The translations under genes were made by a program, and so were the position numbers. DNA of 64,000 bases from a virus: IMG/VR virus record IMGVR_UViG_3300017991_000002, positions 124,001 to 188,000 of that record. One strand, 5' to 3'. Under the pieces are notes generated by a model. The model saw only the letters and a list, made by a program, of their open reading frames with translations, ran no database searches and was not told the DNA's origin. Positions 24,949 through 36,400 of the stretch are shown in pieces. Positions within the stretch are counted from its first letter, which is position 1; every line of letters begins with the position of its first letter.

Positions 24949-25521
24949 TTATGTTACAGGCTCACCACGCATCTGATACGGGTAAACGTAATTGCTCCTT
25001 ATGTTCGAATTCTTAATAACATAATCAATGCTTATTCCTATCTGTCCATTTTCCCAGAAGTTTTCATCATCCATTATATCCACCCCGACAACTGTTATTC
25101 TTGGCTCCCATCGCTCAAGTGCCCCCCTAACCTCGAGATCAAGCTCGGTCCGTAGGGCATCGTCATAAGGTTCAAATACCAGCAATGGTAACCTGGACCC
25201 GAACGTGGGGACAAAGAATCGTTCTCCGGGCCTGGTGGATAATATCAAGAAAATCGACTGGTTGATCTTATTCTTCCCCCAAGATGCAGAGAGTCCGGAA
25301 ACACCTTGGGCATCTGATGAAAATTCGAAAGGGTAGGCAATACCTTTTCCTATTAAATCAAGAAGCTCTTCATCCAACCGTTTTGGTTTCTCATAATAAT
25401 CCTCCCGATTGTCGTCGATACCTCTTGTTCTGACACCGGGTCGTATCCCACCACTGAGATTAACCCTTCCAATCGTTCTTGTAGGGGGAACTCTTGTGCC
25501 TCTTGTGATCCTTTTTGTCAT
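24949..25521 (-). CDS. gp25-like baseplate wedge protein, 190 aa
   Basis: Residues about 60-180 match the gp25/gpW family: GKGIAYPFEFSSD, NQSIFLILSTRPGERFFVPTFGSRLP, FEPYDD, and ERWEPRITVVGVDI. This conserved protein joins wedge and sheath initiation in contractile injection systems. The N-terminal 55 residues are an additional Arg/Gly-rich extension. Confidence 0.9.
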   Translation of the reverse strand: MTKRITRGTRVPPTRTIGRVNLSGGIRPGVRTRGIDDNREDYYEKPKRLDEELLDLIGKGIAYPFEFSSDAQGVSGLSASWGKNKINQSIFLILSTRPGERFFVPTFGSRLPLLVFEPYDDALRTELDLEVRGALERWEPRITVVGVDIMDDENFWENGQIGISIDYVIKNSNIRSNYVYPYQMRGEPVT

Positions 25522-25533
25522 TTTTATTCCTTA

Positions 25534-26031
25534 TTAGGGAGGAGGTGTCCAACTGTCACAAATAAAATCATCCTCAGCTATCTTTAAACCGTCGGGTAAT
25601 CCTGGGATGTAGTCACTCCACTCAACGAGTTTCAACAGGACCTCTATAAGCTTGCTAATGTTCAAGCAACCTGCATCTACGTTAATGGATACTGTCCCCC
25701 CCAAGATCATTATACCGATGTCCCCGATCAGGATCGATATTGCATTTGACGGAATGCTGATGATAATTCTCAACGCTCCAGCCTCGATTCTTATTTGATT
25801 GCCTGAAATATTAACACATATCTTGAGACTTCCATCCTCACTCTGCATACAAATGGTGTTACCCAGGCCATCTATCAGCATTGCCGCAATACCGGCTGAT
25901 GCTGCAAATTGGGCTCCCACTCCTTCGATGTTCAGCTCCACATCTCCTGACGATGCGGATATTGTCTGATTATCCTCGTTAACCGAGAACTGTGCTGCTG
26001 CACTGCCCTCGAATACTTTATGTGTTCCCAT
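25534..26031 (-). CDS. beta-rich spike-associated protein, 165 aa
   Basis: Almost the whole chain is short alternating beta strands (GNTICMQSEDGSLKICVNIS ... IRIEAGALRIIISIP), the pattern of beta-helical spike segments. It lies between the giant beta-helix protein and gp25. No family recognised; possibly part of the spike or its tip. Confidence 0.5.
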   Translation of the reverse strand: MGTHKVFEGSAAAQFSVNEDNQTISASSGDVELNIEGVGAQFAASAGIAAMLIDGLGNTICMQSEDGSLKICVNISGNQIRIEAGALRIIISIPSNAISILIGDIGIMILGGTVSINVDAGCLNISKLIEVLLKLVEWSDYIPGLPDGLKIAEDDFICDSWTPPP

Positions 26032-26041
26032 ATGCTAACTC

Positions 26042-29000
26042 CTAAGGTACTGGCTCCTCTGGTGCATCAGGACTATCCGGTGTATCCGGTGCCGTTGGAA
26101 CTGGCGGGGATGTCCCACTGGTCTGACTGTATGAAGGGGCCAGGTCAGTTATCGCCAACGCCGATCTCGTCTGTGCTATTGTAGCCAGCAAAGAAATACT
26201 CAAGAAAATGTTTGCGGTCAAGCTTCCTATCATACTGGAAATAGAGATATCAAAGTTTGTCTCCAAGGCAAAGTCCTGTAAGGTGTTAAGTGTCATGGTG
26301 CTGCCCGAGAAAATATCCATCGCTCCGCCAGTATGAAGTTCCATGTCATCACTTGATATTAAGGAAGCATCTTTACCGACGTCGAGTTCGTACTTTCCGG
26401 AAATCCTTTGATAGCTGTCCTCTTCAACATTGACCTTTTTGCTCTTCGTTATTCTCTCCTCAAGATTCTCGTCGAACCACCGTTTCACATTTTTGTCAAA
26501 TACTTCATACAGCTTATCGGTCCCCACACGAGCAACCATCCCCGGTACACAAGCAGGCAGGGTTTTATGACCAACCGTGATAGCGCCTGAACTCATACTG
26601 ATAAGCTCAAGGGCCCCGCTGCCGGAGACAGATCCACACGTTCCACCTTTACCGGTGAACGCAGCGCTTGAAAGGGTAACTGACCCAGCAGTTCCTCCTT
26701 GCTGTATAAGACCACTACTTGTCAGACTGACCGTAGCCACGGTTCCTCCCAAGAGAGCAAACCCTCCATTGGTGATATCGACTGCAGCGGCTGTTCCCCC
26801 TTGGTTAATATATCCACCATTGGTTACGGACACTGTCCCGAGAATACCACCATACTGAGAAACACTTCCAGTTGTCATAATGACAGCACCGGCTGTTGCT
26901 GCATGGTGCTCGTATGTACTTGTTGACCCGGTCACGGCACCGGCCGTTCCTGACCGCTGAAATAAAGAACTATTTGTAAGCGTTACGGATCCGGTCTCGC
27001 CACCCTTCATCTCTCCAGAAGAGTCGTTTAGCGTTATGTCAGCAGATATAGTCGATAATTGTTTGTATGCTGATCCTGACTTCCCGTCAATACTGGCCAC
27101 TTGAGAGGCTCCATAAGTAACTTGTGAGGAGGTGAAGTCAGTGATCTCCCCCACGGTCGTATTTTCGCCTATCAAAGTGCAACTACTCAGCTTTATCTGC
27201 CCTGATATATTTGAGCCTTTCAACTTTGTGGTACAATTAGTGTGATCAATGCTCCCTGACAGTGTATAATCGGAGAAGTGATTCTCTGAGTCCTGATCTT
27301 CAAAACTACCGCCGACCTCTGCCTTCTCCACCTTACCAGTGCATCGTAGGCATTCATGTTTTCCGATTACTTCCACTTCCTTCCACCTATAAATGGTATC
27401 CGTAAAGTCTATCCTATCCATTATTTTAACCCGAAGCCACTCATGTTTGCAATCATTTAATGACTCAAATTTTCCATCAATAGTAACATTCTCCAGGTAA
27501 GTCTCACAATCCTCCGCTGTTTTCGCATCTTTTATCTTAAAATGAACGTCTTTGGCGAATAGCCTGGATGAGTTATTCATGAATAAAGATAGCGGGTTGG
27601 CCCCTGCGATGTCAGATCTGAACACTCTGATGTCCGATTGATTAACCTCATAAAGACCGTAGCTGGCTCCATATCCATCAGGGACAGTCTCCACGGTTCC
27701 CACACAGGTCTCGAGGTAAAGACATTTGTCCCCATCTCCATGAAGAACATCGACAAAATAAACATCGACATTGCAGTGATCGGCATGTATACCGTCTCTT
27801 CCTTCCCCTCTAATCTCTTGGGTTCTCTGGACATTAATCAGCTTGCCGTCCTCCATGTAGATACCATCCCTACCTTCTCCAAGAATTTTCTCTCCTCGTT
27901 TTGATGTGGCTTCGCATGAATCCTCCCCATGGATTCCGTCCCGTCCCATCCCTCTAATAAGAGTGTCATTAATAGATATACTTCTGCATGAATTCTCCAT
28001 TGAGATACCATCCCTGGCCTCTCCTACAATCTCCTCACAATACCGTGATTGGCACCTGCAGTCATTTTTCATATAGATACCGTCTTTTCCGACTCCTCTT
28101 ACCTTGGCTATTTGATAAAGAACTGCTTGGCAACTGTCCTCCATATGAATTCCGTCAGTTGCAAGACCGACAACCTCTTCTGTATAATTTTTAATTACTA
28201 TCTGGCAGTTGTCCTTCGCTTCAACACCGTTGTCTCCTTTCCCCATAATATATTCGCCATTAACAGCAATGAGACGACTGTGGTCTTCAAGATAAACACC
28301 ATCCTCACCATCCCCGATACATGCAACAACACCGTCCAATTTGGCGTTAGAGTACACAGTAGCTAGGATGCCATAATCGACCAACCCTTCCATCTTGTCC
28401 GTAATGTTAACCCCTATGAAGTCGCAATATTGAGACATATCAACGGCATCACCAACAGGTGCATAAATAAGAGGAACATCATACACCTCAACCCTGGAAT
28501 GATCCCTTATCCAGATAGCATCGACAGCATCCGATTGAATTTTATCGGTCAGCCCGAATATCCTTACTTTACTGTGATCGTCACAATAAATGGCCTCTTT
28601 TGTTGCACAGGTGACATGAAGATAATTGGTGACTGATACGGATGACTCCCTCGACGATCGAATACAGGGCTCATCGCCCCCCTCCAATCGAACAGCACTG
28701 TTCCCTATAGCCTCAACAACAGAATTCTCATCGGCCCATATTCCATAGTCGCTCCAATTTCCGGGAGACCCAACAATATGTGAATCTTTCACCCGAACAT
28801 AACTCCCATTAGAAGCCTTGACTACCCACTGCCCGGAAAATAATCCCTTATCAGCCGGACAATATCCATCACCTTGAGTAATTATTCCCACCGAATTATC
28901 AGCAACAGTAACTGCCGGGCAGTCAAAGTATCCTTCGATGTGACTGTCGGTTATCTGGAGATATGAATGATCTTCCACTTTTACCGCGTAACCTGTCTGT

Positions 29001-29995
29001 TGCTCAAAATGTGCTCCTGAAATAATAAGGTTCGTTTGCTTTCCGTGAATACCGGCCTTTGGAACAGTAGCAGTCGGACGGAGCATCTTTACCGATGAGC
29101 ATGCCGAATTCATAACCTTGTTGGGATCAATGTGAACAGTATCAATCAGTTCTATATTTGACTGTTCATAGACATTAATCGGTTCTTGAAATTCAGTGTC
29201 TTTGATGGTTCCGTCACTTCCCCATATTTCCGATTTTATAATAAAATCTGGACCTTCTATCCAGAAATCGCACCCGGTCCCTATATAGAGCTGGTCAATA
29301 CTTCCCCCTTTTATAAAGAAAGAATTATCTCCCCCAAATTCAATCGACCCAAGGATGCAGTCGTAAAATTGGACATTTACTCCCGGAGGAACATAAGCAT
29401 CCCCGGACATGCCTTCCATTTTAATAACGGACATAGGCAGGGTCTCATTAGTAAGTCTGCCATCAATGAAATCCTGAATAGGTCCGGATGGTCTTGTTGT
29501 AGGGTCAGCCCCTCCCCCACCGCCGCTGGGGCTATCACCAAACCCAAGCCATAAGCCATCAATAATAGGTCGACTATCAGGAGAAGAGGGGGCAAATTGA
29601 AAACATATCTTCTGCAAAGACTGGGTCAATGTAATCTGCTGCTTATAAGCTTTACAGAGTTTACTTAGGGGATCTTCGTCAATAATAACCTGTCCATTGT
29701 CATCATTGACCCTGACAGTTAGCAGCACCTCCTCATTACTGTGCTTCCGGGATTGAAAACCGATCGTGAAAGTCGTCCCGGCCGGAATAGATGCCTTTCC
29801 TTCCAGCTCTACAGTATAGCTACACATAACACTGCTGTTCGTGGTCATTTCAATTGACCATCTCCCTTCACACCCAGCAGGTATAGAATTTACTGCTCCC
29901 GGGCCGGTGAGTATACTCCACCCTCGAATGGAATTGGACTCACTGCCATACTGTGTATGTGTTGCTGCATTGAAGTTTGGAATTACACTTGTCAT
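26042..29995 (-). CDS. giant parallel beta-helix spike protein, 1317 aa
   Basis: After an N-terminal beta-sandwich (about 1-180) come many turns of a right-handed beta-helix with the recurrent unit G-x-G-R/K-D-G-I-x-M-E-D-S/N-x-C (about 550-780). A second repeat zone is built on GG-T-x-A-x-V-x-L/I-T-x-G/S (about 1000-1150). A C-terminal region resembles the VgrG/gp5 needle (YELDVGKDASLISSDDMELH), with a Pro-rich end. It overlaps the gp5-like gene by ATGA, so it is probably part of, or attached to, the central spike. Beta-helices of this type often bind or cleave glycans; I see no catalytic motif. Confidence 0.7.
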   Translation of the reverse strand: MTSVIPNFNAATHTQYGSESNSIRGWSILTGPGAVNSIPAGCEGRWSIEMTTNSSVMCSYTVELEGKASIPAGTTFTIGFQSRKHSNEEVLLTVRVNDDNGQVIIDEDPLSKLCKAYKQQITLTQSLQKICFQFAPSSPDSRPIIDGLWLGFGDSPSGGGGGADPTTRPSGPIQDFIDGRLTNETLPMSVIKMEGMSGDAYVPPGVNVQFYDCILGSIEFGGDNSFFIKGGSIDQLYIGTGCDFWIEGPDFIIKSEIWGSDGTIKDTEFQEPINVYEQSNIELIDTVHIDPNKVMNSACSSVKMLRPTATVPKAGIHGKQTNLIISGAHFEQQTGYAVKVEDHSYLQITDSHIEGYFDCPAVTVADNSVGIITQGDGYCPADKGLFSGQWVVKASNGSYVRVKDSHIVGSPGNWSDYGIWADENSVVEAIGNSAVRLEGGDEPCIRSSRESSVSVTNYLHVTCATKEAIYCDDHSKVRIFGLTDKIQSDAVDAIWIRDHSRVEVYDVPLIYAPVGDAVDMSQYCDFIGVNITDKMEGLVDYGILATVYSNAKLDGVVACIGDGEDGVYLEDHSRLIAVNGEYIMGKGDNGVEAKDNCQIVIKNYTEEVVGLATDGIHMEDSCQAVLYQIAKVRGVGKDGIYMKNDCRCQSRYCEEIVGEARDGISMENSCRSISINDTLIRGMGRDGIHGEDSCEATSKRGEKILGEGRDGIYMEDGKLINVQRTQEIRGEGRDGIHADHCNVDVYFVDVLHGDGDKCLYLETCVGTVETVPDGYGASYGLYEVNQSDIRVFRSDIAGANPLSLFMNNSSRLFAKDVHFKIKDAKTAEDCETYLENVTIDGKFESLNDCKHEWLRVKIMDRIDFTDTIYRWKEVEVIGKHECLRCTGKVEKAEVGGSFEDQDSENHFSDYTLSGSIDHTNCTTKLKGSNISGQIKLSSCTLIGENTTVGEITDFTSSQVTYGASQVASIDGKSGSAYKQLSTISADITLNDSSGEMKGGETGSVTLTNSSLFQRSGTAGAVTGSTSTYEHHAATAGAVIMTTGSVSQYGGILGTVSVTNGGYINQGGTAAAVDITNGGFALLGGTVATVSLTSSGLIQQGGTAGSVTLSSAAFTGKGGTCGSVSGSGALELISMSSGAITVGHKTLPACVPGMVARVGTDKLYEVFDKNVKRWFDENLEERITKSKKVNVEEDSYQRISGKYELDVGKDASLISSDDMELHTGGAMDIFSGSTMTLNTLQDFALETNFDISISSMIGSLTANIFLSISLLATIAQTRSALAITDLAPSYSQTSGTSPPVPTAPDTPDSPDAPEEPVP

Positions 29996-31173
29996 CTGTA
30001 GTTTTCCGATCCTTCTTCGATAAGTTCACCCTCTACTATATTCCCTGTAACGAGCAAATTTCCGTCTATCATAACATCACCATTGAATTGCATATCTCCC
30101 TCCATTACGATGGTGTTTGCTCCGACTGTAAACCTGTTCCCGTTAACAACAATAGTAGACCCCTCCCCGGTGGCCTCAATCTCGATAATTGGTCTGTTTG
30201 TATCATATCTTGCTTTTATTTTTACTTCGCCTTCTCGTAATCCTTCATAGGCAGTTATTCCGTGACCGGCATTGAGTTCAAAAGTCTGTCTTTCATCCCC
30301 AACATCAAAAACTCTTATCTCTTTCTTTGCACATTCATCATGCTCGAACGAGGGCTGCTTTGACTGCAATCTTACCCTCTCTTCCCCTCGTTTTCCTTTT
30401 ATCCTCAAACCCTGGGAAGTAGCATCCTGGATCCGAACCGTTGTATCAGCATCCTGCATTGTATCATTATAAGTAGCCTGATTACCAGAAAAAGTCGTCC
30501 TCCGTCCTCGCTGCTCGGCATTTCCTTCGCTCTTTTCTCCTAGGACTCTTCCCTTGATAATCATTCCCTGTCCGGCGCGGTCAACAACGGAGAGGCTTTC
30601 CGTCTCTTTCCCCTCATCAATAATCATGGACGCGCCTTTCGGTGTTTTGAAGATAACTCTCCGGCCTGGTTCAGATTCCCTCATCATCTGAGACTCTTTT
30701 GGTGTCTCCGGCCGGTTCTTGCCCCACCACTCTCCCATGGCACTATTACCGTCTAAGGGAACTCCCCTCTCGTTTTCCGCATTTGGCGAGACACCATACT
30801 GCGTTGTATCCTGCCTCGAGTCGTTGTCTGAGGCTTCCTCAGTGGATGGAACCCCTTGATATGTCCCAAGAACAATGGGATGGTCCCGTTGCCCCATATG
30901 GAATATTAGGACGACATCGGTTCCTATAATTGGAGGGTTAAATGAACCACAATCCCATCCGGAAGCCCCACCATATACAACAAATGCCCATGGCAAGGTC
31001 TCGGTCGGTATTCCTTCCTCTTTAGATTCCCCGTGTATTACTGGTATTCTTACTTGGACTCTCCCTATCTGAAGAGGGTCGCAGTCGTTTTCTACCTTCC
31101 CTAAATAATATCCATACAGGATATCTCTCATTGAATAATCACGACGAAATCTTTTTTCGCTTAAGTCTTGCAT
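29992..31173 (-). CDS. gp5/gpV-like baseplate spike protein (OB fold plus beta-helix), 393 aa
   Basis: Residues about 15-120 form the OB domain of gp5/gpV/VgrG (YYLGKVENDCDPLQIGRVQVRIP ... WAFVVYGGAS ... IGTDVVLIFHMGQRDHPIVLG). The C-terminal part is a repetitive beta-helix (TGEGSTIVVNGNRFTVGANT ... GDVMIDGNLLVTGNI). No lysozyme domain is present, unlike T4 gp5. The ATG at 31173 overlaps the preceding stop; an ATG at 31209 has a tighter ribosome site. Confidence 0.85.
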   Translation of the reverse strand: MQDLSEKRFRRDYSMRDILYGYYLGKVENDCDPLQIGRVQVRIPVIHGESKEEGIPTETLPWAFVVYGGASGWDCGSFNPPIIGTDVVLIFHMGQRDHPIVLGTYQGVPSTEEASDNDSRQDTTQYGVSPNAENERGVPLDGNSAMGEWWGKNRPETPKESQMMRESEPGRRVIFKTPKGASMIIDEGKETESLSVVDRAGQGMIIKGRVLGEKSEGNAEQRGRRTTFSGNQATYNDTMQDADTTVRIQDATSQGLRIKGKRGEERVRLQSKQPSFEHDECAKKEIRVFDVGDERQTFELNAGHGITAYEGLREGEVKIKARYDTNRPIIEIEATGEGSTIVVNGNRFTVGANTIVMEGDMQFNGDVMIDGNLLVTGNIVEGELIEEGSENYR

Positions 31174-31174
31174 A

Positions 31175-32530
31175 CTAACCCCAATTCGCTTGATCCCCTG
31201 TGGCTTCATAGCCCTTTGCTGACGTTCCCCTTAGTAGCTTCAGAGTCGTTATCCATGCTCCTGGAGATATTTTGTGAACAACTTCTGATACCAGATAACC
31301 TCCAGAAGTGTAATGCATACGACCGTCAGGAAGAATAAGGAACACTCTAACCATTTGCATGGGCTTTATCCTCGGATCCCCTACAATCTCTAGGGTAGCC
31401 TGATAGTTCCTTATCCACTCACTATAAAACCATCCTTGGGCCAAATTCTCGGCCTCTTTAAAGTTCCTTGATGGTCGATGTAATACTTTTGCTGATTGCC
31501 CTGGTTTCGTATTAATGTGGTCATGAGACTTCGGGTTGTAAAGGGTCTTCTCTGGCGTATTATCGTCATCGACAGAGATTCTTTTCACTCTCTTTGTTGA
31601 CATTTCATGAGCGACAATAGCAACTTCATTACTTCCTTTCATGGAAGCATACGGTTCCGCAATAATGTCGGGCGAAAAAGAAATGACTTCTGTATTTTTA
31701 TCATCCCTGATATATCTGAACGTTCTTATTCCTTCCGACCCCTCCTGCCGGTGGGCCTCCCCAGGACCTACATTCTCTACCTGGTAGTGAACCCTCGTCT
31801 TCCCTTTTCCAATAGGCTCCATATAAAGAACATATCCGGATTTTCCAGATACAGCAGAAGTTGACCTTGGGATTAATTTTTCTTTTATGAATTGAAGGTG
31901 ATCCATCTCTTCATTGTTGAAGTAGACCTGGTCCTCCCTGCTTAAGGCAAAGCTTGAGGTATCAAGAATCTCTTTTGTCGGCTCAACGTACCCCGTTTCC
32001 CAGTCATCTCGTATGCTAATAATCCAATGTATTATTTCATGTATCTTTTTTCCCTTTAAATAATCCAATGTTTCATATGACTCTGTCTTCTTCCTTGAAC
32101 GAGCGTTCATCCAGTTTTCAAAACCCTCAATGGTCAAGCTAACCCCATGTGCTGTAAATGTAGGCGAACATCTTTGAATAATACCGCTGTACCGTATAGA
32201 TCGAAGACCTTTCCTTGATCCAGGATCAGCTCCTCCGCCGCCAAGGTAATAATACTGAAACTCTATCATTTTATCCTCATCACCTTCGCTTGTCCTGCCC
32301 ACGGCATCGAAAACTTTCTCTTCAATTTCTAGCCAGTCACGATCGAATAAATCTATTCTCCATTCGGACGCACCGCCACCTGCTGCTCCTGCAGTCCGTA
32401 TAGTGTGCTCAAAAGACAGTAATCTGGCAGGCTTTCCTTGAACCTTTGTCAATGAGTCGCCACCCTGAATCCAAAAATCTACCCACGCCACGTATGGCTG
32501 GGATACATATCCATCTTCACCTAAACTCAT
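31175..32530 (-). CDS. gp27/gpD-like baseplate hub protein, 451 aa
   Basis: A long beta-rich protein directly before the gp5-like spike gene, the usual place of the hub (T4 gp27, P2 gpD). Conserved-type segments: FEHTIRTAG (N-terminal barrel), LTIEGFENWMNARS, KIHEIIHWI, DHLQFIKEKLIPRS, and the C-terminal barrel AENLAQGWFYSEWIRNYQATLEI ... GYLVSEVVHKISPGAWITTL. It forms the platform holding the spike. Confidence 0.8.
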   Translation of the reverse strand: MSLGEDGYVSQPYVAWVDFWIQGGDSLTKVQGKPARLLSFEHTIRTAGAAGGGASEWRIDLFDRDWLEIEEKVFDAVGRTSEGDEDKMIEFQYYYLGGGGADPGSRKGLRSIRYSGIIQRCSPTFTAHGVSLTIEGFENWMNARSRKKTESYETLDYLKGKKIHEIIHWIISIRDDWETGYVEPTKEILDTSSFALSREDQVYFNNEEMDHLQFIKEKLIPRSTSAVSGKSGYVLYMEPIGKGKTRVHYQVENVGPGEAHRQEGSEGIRTFRYIRDDKNTEVISFSPDIIAEPYASMKGSNEVAIVAHEMSTKRVKRISVDDDNTPEKTLYNPKSHDHINTKPGQSAKVLHRPSRNFKEAENLAQGWFYSEWIRNYQATLEIVGDPRIKPMQMVRVFLILPDGRMHYTSGGYLVSEVVHKISPGAWITTLKLLRGTSAKGYEATGDQANWG

Positions 32531-32886
32531 ACGTCAATAGCATTCCCGTAAATGCTCGCCTTCGCCGGTATTTTAATAACACGGCCTAACGGCATCTCAA
32601 AAGGATCCGATATATCGTTGGACTCCAAAAATATCCACCACAACTTCACTGTTCGATAAAATCGGAAAGAAAGACTTTCCAATCTCCCATATAAGTTTTC
32701 CATATTAAGGGCCCTGACCTGATCCTCGGGTGAGGTTGGGAGGGAGACAGGATCCCGTGAACCATAGAAAACTTCTCCGTCTGTCTCTTGGAGAATATCC
32801 TGCCGCTTATTGTAAGATAGCTGATCCCTCGAAAGCTCTATATCCAAGGGCTCCAGTTCTTTATACTCATCAAAGTTTACTGTCAT
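32527..32886 (-). CDS. LysM-like baseplate protein (gp53/gpX-like), 119 aa
   Basis: The C-terminal 45 residues (FRFYRTVKLWWIFLESNDIS ... MPLGRVIKIP) fit the LysM-like fold of small wedge/hub proteins such as T4 gp53 and P2 gpX. It overlaps the hub gene by ATGA. Confidence 0.65.
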   Translation of the reverse strand: MTVNFDEYKELEPLDIELSRDQLSYNKRQDILQETDGEVFYGSRDPVSLPTSPEDQVRALNMENLYGRLESLSFRFYRTVKLWWIFLESNDISDPFEMPLGRVIKIPAKASIYGNAIDV

Positions 32887-32895
32887 CTTATTTTC

Positions 32896-33393
32896 CTAAA
32901 TACTCACCTGTTGATCGAGACCCTTCCACACATCCATATATGACCAGGGAGTCTCATTCGTCTCTGAAAACGTTACCGATATTTCAACATACATTGGTTT
33001 TTTCTCTTTCACATCCCAGGGATGCTTATGGGTAATCTCGCATTGCATGAGAACACCCTTTATTCTTACCTCACCTACTTGAACCAAGCATACCGGGGGC
33101 GGGCCGGTATCCCCTCCTTGATAATTTGCATACTCCAATGATCTTATCTTATTGGCCACTTCATACGGATCAAATGTGTCTGTTCTATAAAACTGGAGGG
33201 AAAATGAGAGCTGCCTCGCAGAAGAGCTGGCATACCCCATTAGCGGCATGGATCTGGACAATATTTCTGTTTCATTATAATTTGCTGCTTTGCTGTCGGA
33301 GATATCTTCCGGAAGAAATTGAAAACGAATTGTCTCCCCACCAAGTGGTTTAATAAAGCCCCAATTATAAGCTAATGGACAATGATCTGGCAT
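32896..33393 (-). CDS. tube-initiator / CIS tube-like protein, 165 aa
   Basis: It has the layout of hub proteins that connect tube and spike in contractile systems: FQFLPEDIS near the N-terminus, a MGYASSSARQLSFSLQFYRT strand pair, and a C-terminal beta half (CLVQVGEVRIKGVLMQCEIT ... MYVEISVTFSE). It lies between tape measure and LysM-like genes, as in Afp/PVC-type clusters. Confidence 0.7.
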   Translation of the reverse strand: MPDHCPLAYNWGFIKPLGGETIRFQFLPEDISDSKAANYNETEILSRSMPLMGYASSSARQLSFSLQFYRTDTFDPYEVANKIRSLEYANYQGGDTGPPPVCLVQVGEVRIKGVLMQCEITHKHPWDVKEKKPMYVEISVTFSETNETPWSYMDVWKGLDQQVSI

Positions 33394-33404
33394 TCTTTAC
33401 TCCC

Positions 33405-36400
33405 TTACCCTTCGAAGGCTCCGATAATCTTTGTTAGGCTGCTCAAGGCATTCGGTGCTCCTGTAAGCGGGACTGCAAGCCTTAATAATGTCTCCTGAAG
33501 CTTACTGTTCGTCTCAGGATTTCCTCCATCTCCTCGATCCTTCAGAACTGCCAATATCTCCTTGAGAACAGCAATAATTTCATCCTGTCCCGACTCCAGA
33601 CCTTCAAGGCCGGGAAGGGGACCCTCACCTGGCTTACTCGGCAGTCGTGCGTTAGAGGGTTTCACATTTGATGCTCCGCCAGCCGCCACAACTTCAACAC
33701 GGTCACCGGAAAATAACCTGGTTATTGCCTTCAGCGGGGCAGTTATTAATTTCCATGGTCCCTTGAACAGGTCAACAATCATACCGACAAAAGATTTGAA
33801 TAACTCGTAAACAGTACTTATCCAACCTTTAAAGTCCCAAACGGTATTACCGAACAAGAACTTCCATGCCCATGTAAACATATCTATGAGATACCGTATA
33901 GGGGCAAGAAGATACTTCTTGAACATCTTAAAGGGCCATATAAGCGCATCCAAAAACGCACTCCCGAATCCTTTCATCCCTGCTAATATCTTTCCTCCCG
34001 CCCATCCCCATAGTTTCGGTAGTAGCTTTAAAATAGCCCATACGGCTCTCAAAGTAATCTTCACCAACAGTACGATCAGACCTCCTAAAAGTTTTACCTG
34101 GGCTATAAAAATGGCTCTGCCAAGCTTAGGTAATTGGAAAATCAATATCTTCCAATATGTTTTCATTACCTTCATCAACATCCATGCTATTGCTGGACCT
34201 TTTTGTTGAAGTATGGTGGGTATCCTCTTTATAAGATCAATAAGTTTGTCCCCAGCTTGTTCCATAAAGACAAATACTTTATCCGGTAATTTCGTCATAT
34301 AGTCAATAGCATCGTCAAGGCGGGAGGAGAAGTTCTCCATCCACAATAGAACCTTCTGCAATATCTGTGGACCATATTTGAATGCCACCCACACAGCAGC
34401 AATAGCAGCGGCAACAGCTAAGACTGGCCACAGAAAAGACCACACTGCAACAACAGCTGCCCAGATTGCTGAGGTAAATCCCATAGCCCCGATAGTGGCT
34501 ATAGACTCCCCGGTAGCATACATGACAAGATACTTCCATCCGTCAACGATCGCAATCTTATAAGCCTTCTGAGCGAACGTCTTGGCCCATGTAGATTTAA
34601 CAGAAAGCCAGTCCCAAGCAGCACTCATCTTTGTAGCAGCAATATTTCTCTTATCCGCCATAGTGGCTGCATTCGTGACCGCGGTTTCGACTTTCTGAAC
34701 TTTGATCAGTGACTTTAATCTACCGATGGAGGCTGCATATATTTTATTTCCGAAGGCTCTTACCCCATTGTATATTTTTTCCAGGATAGTTGATCTTTTT
34801 ATCACCTTACCAAAGAGGGTTTGGAGCCCTACCATTACCTTCGTGAGAGCTATCCTCTTCAACTGAAATATAATCAAACCTCCCCACAGTGTCATGAGAA
34901 GCATAAGAATTGATATAACTGCTCTGATGGGAGCCGGGAGCGCCAGAAATCCTTTAGCCAAGGCATTAAGAGCCCACAGGAAGGGCCAAACAGTGACTTT
35001 CAACAGGATGAGAATCGGTGCCCCTAGGGTCATTAAGACTGATTTAAAGACCTTTCCAACATTCATGAACATGTCAACAAATGTCTTATGCATCATTTTC
35101 CACGTTTCCATGAGTTCTTTGCTTCTCTTCGACTTTTCCATTGCCTCCTTTGTCATCTTCCCGATATCTTTGATGTTTTCATCAGACATTCTTCTGATCT
35201 TCAATATCATATCAACCGGCATGCCAAGAACATCGGCAAAGAATTGACGATATTCAGCCACCATCGGCGCAGGCATTTCTCTAATGGATTGTATTACCCC
35301 TTGAAATACGTCTTCTACTGTCCCTGGTCCCCCTACATGAAGAATTTGACGCTGTAACTCTGGACCAGTCTTTCCTAGGGAAGTTGCTACAATATTCAAC
35401 AATCTCATTCCTTGTTCGTCAGCAATATTGGTCATGGCTGAAAAGGACTTCATGATCGGGGCAGGATCTATCCAGAAGCTTTCCATGGCCCCCGACCATG
35501 CTGCCATCATGGGTATGGTGTCTTCCATAACATTCTGGGGCATAAGAAGGAGAGCCTCCTCAGCTTCGTTAACATGAGCGAGTAATCGATCCATGGAAGC
35601 AGCACTATTATCGGCCACATACTTCATCGCTCCTGCTACCTCAAAGATTTTATCTGTTTTTATTTTATACAAACCTTCCAGCTTGAATACGAATTCTGAC
35701 ATCTCACCGACTGCGACACCTGTTGCTTCCGATAATTTAATAGTAGTTGAAACGAATTTCTCCAATCCCCTTCGTGCCCTATAGCCCCAGTTAATTGCAT
35801 CTTGCATAACCTCGGAAACTTTATCAAAAGACGCATACGTCTGCCCGGCGATCAGGCCTAATGAATCCATGTATTTATACACCTCGGTTGTGCTCATATT
35901 CACATGACGCATCATCTCTGTTACCCTGTCCTCCACTTTTGCAGCTATGAGCACGCCGACGCCAATAGTGACTCTGGAAATCCACTCTTCCCAGTTGTTG
36001 GCCACATGCTCTATCCCCCTGGCCACAATATTTTTCAGCGTGTTACCGAGATGTGTCATTTTGTAGGATAAGGTAGACGTATCCTTTATTGCCTGCCCAG
36101 TAGCCCTTGCATAGACACCCCGAAGCAGACCAACATACTGAACCATAGGATCGAAGGGAAGAGACTTACCAACCAGCCGTGCTGCAGACGACATTTGGTG
36201 CATTGTTCCAGTCACTTTATTGAGGAGGGAGTCTTGATCAAGTAGCTGATGATTAAGACCCTCAGCTGCAGATGATGCAATACCAGAGGCAACAGCTGCC
36301 GCCTGGGGTGCCGCCTGCTGGGCAAGTCCCATAGCTACGCCCCCTAGCTGCGGGGCTGCTGCTCCCCATAAGCCTTTGTCGTCCTTGACGCCCAGGGTTC

